DNA of 64,000 nt. Origin: Bacteroidota bacterium. GTDB lineage: Bacteria; Bacteroidota; Bacteroidia; Chitinophagales; Chitinophagaceae. Position numbers and translations under genes: made by a program. The notes beneath the pieces were generated by a model. That model saw only the letters and a program-made list of their open reading frames with translations, ran no database searches and was not told the origin of the DNA. Positions 61,143 to 64,000 of the stretch are shown here, piece by piece; positions within the stretch are counted from its first letter, which is position 1; each line of letters opens with the position of its first letter. Location: contig JABDFW010000004.1 of NCBI GenBank assembly GCA_013286305.1, forward strand, positions 1 through 64,000. Reading direction: 5' to 3'.

Positions 61143-64000
61143 TCATCTCGTTAACACCATTTGTTTAGAGGCAACTTTTTTGCCGTCAACTATCAGGGTA
61201 TAAAAATAATTGCCGCTGGCAAGTTCGCCGCCATAAATGGTGGTTTGCCCGGTACCCTTGCTGCTTAAGGAGTAATATTTTAATACCTGCCCGCTAACAT
61301 TGGTTACCATCATTTGCGCGTTTTGCGCGGTTGAAGGAATATAGTAGCGGATGATTGTATTATTGTTAAATGGGTTTGGCGCGTTTTGTTCCAGTTTTGC
61401 AGCGTCGCCCGTAACAACCGATTGCGGGTTTACCAATGCAGACTGATTTGCATTAAAGCAACATGCTTCCTGTGCAGTTTTTAGTTCCCCTAACTGGCTT
61501 CTTAAGTCAGACAGTTGTGAAAGCACATCTTTTAAAGTTGATTTAAGTGTGGTGTTATCTGTTTTAAGCGATGCAACATCCGATTTTAAAGCACTGTTAT
61601 CCGTTTTAAGCGAATCATTTTGGGTAGATAGCTCCTGAACCGCTTTTACCAGGGGAACAACAAATTCTGAGTAACGCAAACCGTAAAAATCGTTGTTGTT
61701 CTTTGGCGCGTCCACTCCATCAAAATCATACCCCATGTCGTTGGCTGTTTTTTCCACTTCCTGGGCAACAAACCCTGTTGATACAATTTTTTCCTGGGCG
61801 GCGATAGATGCCTGATCTTGTCCGGCAGGTAGCGTGCCTGCACCGGCACTTTTTAAGCTGCCTTGCTGGCTGGCAGTTTGAGGCGTATTTTGTTTTAAGT
61901 AATTATTTATGCCGGTAACATCAATATTAAAGGTAACAGGGCGTAGTTTTTTAATAAAAGCAAGGCCTGGTACATTTTCCTTAATATTCTTTTTAAAGCG
62001 GCCATCACTAAGGTTTGTCCATGCTTTAAAACCCCCTATGCTTGTTATACTGGTGTTGCCAATACGAACCTGGTTGCTGGCTGTACCTAATGCGCCTGCA
62101 CCTATTACAGTGGTGTTTGAATAGTTAGCGCCATTAAAGGTGGCATCACTGCCCAAAGCAGTATTATTTGAACCTGTTGAGTTTGCTGCCAGTGCTGCTT
62201 CTCCCACAGCCGTGTTAGAAGAACCTGTTGTGTTACTGCCAAGCGCGCCTGCACCAAATGCAGCATTGTAGCCTCCTGAATTATTAAATTCAAGCGCTGA
62301 AATACCGGTTGCGGTATTGTTTAATCCCGTTAAGTTGTCAAACATAGCCTCGTAACCGGTAGCAGTATTACCGTACCCGGTGGTGTTTTTTATCATTGCT
62401 TCGTATCCAACGGCAACATCGGAGTTGCCTGTTGTGTTTGCGTACATAGTTTTTGACCCCACCGCAGTATTGTAAACACCGCCCGCCTGGTTGCTTATCA
62501 TAGACGAATCGCCTATTGCCACAAGATTGCTTGCAGTTGTGCTATTAAGCAACGCACTAATGCCTATGGCCACATTGCTGAAGCCGCTGGTATTGTCGGC
62601 TAAGGCAAGGTAGCCCTGGGCAACATTGTTTGAACCGGTTGAGTTGTTATACATCGACCAGAAGCCAACAGAAGTGTTATACGCACCGGTTGTGTTGTTA
62701 TACAAAGCCTTTGAGCCAATACCTGTATTGGCACCTGCGCCGCCGCTGGAATGGTACATGGCAGAGTCGCCAACAGCTACCATGTTGTTCAGCGTATTGT
62801 TTTGGTACAATGCGGAAATACCTACGCCAACGTTGCTGTAGCCGGTAGTATTACTGCCTAACGCGCTAACACCAAACGCTGTATTACTGTTGCCGGTTAC
62901 ATTTGAATACAGTGCGGCGTAACCGGTTGCGGTGTTATTAAAGCCCGTAGTATTGGTATATAATGTCTTAGAACCTAATGCAGTATTGTAGCCGTAACCG
63001 CCGATTGTGTTATACATTGCCGAATCGCCTACTGCAACAAGATTACTTATTGCTGTATTGCTGTACAATGCATAAATACCCATAGCTACATTGGAAGTGC
63101 CTGTGAGGTTACTTTGAAGTGCAGAAGTACCTATTGCCACATTATTGCTGCCGGTTGTGTTTGCTAAAAGCGCCTGTGACCCCGCAGCTATATTGAAATT
63201 GCCCGAAGTATTTTGGCTAAGTGCATATGCACCTGTGCCTGTGTTCCAATTGCCGGTTGTGTTAGCAGGAAGGCTTTTAAACCCGGTGGCTGTATTACCC
63301 CAGCCAACATTATTCAGGTAAAGGCTTTGATAACCAGTAGCCGTATTAGCATAACCCAGGGTATTGCCAAACAGCGCCTTTGAGCCAACTGCAGTGTTGT
63401 TTTGTGCCTGGAATGGATAAGAAGCACCGGAGCCGTTGTTATATAACGCTGAGTCGCCTATGGCAACCAAGTTACTTACAGCCGTGTTGAGGTATAATGC
63501 GTTAATACCCATTGCAACATTTGAAAAGCCGGTTGAATTGCTATACAAGGCGTATGAACCATTAGCAGTATTATTAGCGCCTGTTGTGTTAAAATACATG
63601 GCCCTGGCTCCATTCGATGTATTATAACTTCCTGTTGTGTTTGAATTAAGGGTGCTTCCGCCGGTGGCCGTATTGTCTATGCCTGTTGAATTGGCATAGA
63701 GCGCCCTGAAACCATTGCCCGTATTTTGACTTCCTATGTTTAGATAAAGGGCATAAGAACCATTTGCTGTATTTTGAGAGCCTGTTTTATTAGTGTACAG
63801 CGCCCTGAAACCGCTGGCAGTATTATCACCACCTGCGGTATTTGAAAATAAAGCTTTTGAACCCAGGGCTGTGTTGTTTGATATCCTGGAATCGCCATAA
63901 CCGCCGTTTTCGTTAAATAAGGCAGAATCACCCACAGCTACAATATTGTGCCCGTTTGTATTTGAATATAATGCTTTTATGCCAATGGCCACGTTGGAAT
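61143..64000 (-). CDS. Giant Hep/Hag-like repeat protein with S74 chaperone domain and T9SS C-terminal sorting domain; 5' end beyond window
   Basis: Repeats N(T/V)AxGxxALYxNTTG; LSDGRFKKNIKENVPGLAFIKKLRPVTFN (S74); C-terminal LEQNAPNPFNNNTIIRYYIP...ASGNYFYTLIVDGKKVASKQMVLTR. The listed start is an internal GTG in SNVAIG, so the frame continues past 64000. Confidence 0.92.
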   Translation of the reverse strand, partial: SNVAIGIKALYSNTNGHNIVAVGDSALFNENGGYGDSRISNNTALGSKALFSNTAGGDNTASGFRALYTNKTGSQNTANGSYALYLNIGSQNTGNGFRALYANSTGIDNTATGGSTLNSNTTGSYNTSNGARAMYFNTTGANNTANGSYALYSNSTGFSNVAMGINALYLNTAVSNLVAIGDSALYNNGSGASYPFQAQNNTAVGSKALFGNTLGYANTATGYQSLYLNNVGWGNTATGFKSLPANTTGNWNTGTGAYALSQNTSGNFNIAAGSQALLANTTGSNNVAIGTSALQSNLTGTSNVAMGIYALYSNTAISNLVAVGDSAMYNTIGGYGYNTALGSKTLYTNTTGFNNTATGYAALYSNVTGNSNTAFGVSALGSNTTGYSNVGVGISALYQNNTLNNMVAVGDSAMYHSSGGAGANTGIGSKALYNNTTGAYNTSVGFWSMYNNSTGSNNVAQGYLALADNTSGFSNVAIGISALLNSTTASNLVAIGDSSMISNQAGGVYNTAVGSKTMYANTTGNSDVAVGYEAMIKNTTGYGNTATGYEAMFDNLTGLNNTATGISALEFNNSGGYNAAFGAGALGSNTTGSSNTAVGEAALAANSTGSNNTALGSDATFNGANYSNTTVIGAGALGTASNQVRIGNTSITSIGGFKAWTNLSDGRFKKNIKENVPGLAFIKKLRPVTFNIDVTGINNYLKQNTPQTASQQGSLKSAGAGTLPAGQDQASIAAQEKIVSTGFVAQEVEKTANDMGYDFDGVDAPKNNNDFYGLRYSEFVVPLVKAVQELSTQNDSLKTDNSALKSDVASLKTDNTTLKSTLKDVLSQLSDLRSQLGELKTAQEACCFNANQSALVNPQSVVTGDAAKLEQNAPNPFNNNTIIRYYIPSTAQNAQMMVTNVSGQVLKYYSLSSKGTGQTTIYGGELASGNYFYTLIVDGKKVASKQMVLTR

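Overview
Bacteroidota-type chromosome window; the gene families and repeat styles look Chitinophagaceae-like (inference). Bases ~1-13.3 kb hold a scattered, probably degraded prophage. It contains terminase large and small subunits (the large subunit appears frameshifted at a homopolymer), an ORF6N protein, an S24 repressor, a DUF4373 replication protein and a DnaC-like ATPase. Host-like genes and an unusual density of short repeats and palindromes are interspersed. Bases ~13.3-64 kb are mostly ordinary chromosome: tRNA-Leu/tRNA-Gly, RNase Z, a Smr-less MutS2-like protein, a large propeller-type hybrid sensor kinase, ChrA, a NagB-PIG-L fusion, a VapBC-type toxin-antitoxin pair, a czc/cus efflux locus with two tandem RND pumps, SecDF, GroESL, and a giant repeat protein with S74 and T9SS C-terminal domains that runs off the right edge. 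I recognise no complete described defence system and no CRISPR array. The most unusual signals are: (i) five palindromes with core GRTCAC-N5-GTGACY inside and just downstream of the ORF6N gene, with arms that differ but stay paired; (ii) a 186-bp MITE-like element with 14-bp perfect inverted ends and a target-duplication-like direct repeat abutting a start codon; (iii) several repeat families read in frame by prophage genes; (iv) two paralogous ~70-aa orphan proteins; (v) paired CAAATATATTTG operator-like palindromes. All calls come from reading sequence and the supplied translations; no database search was run.
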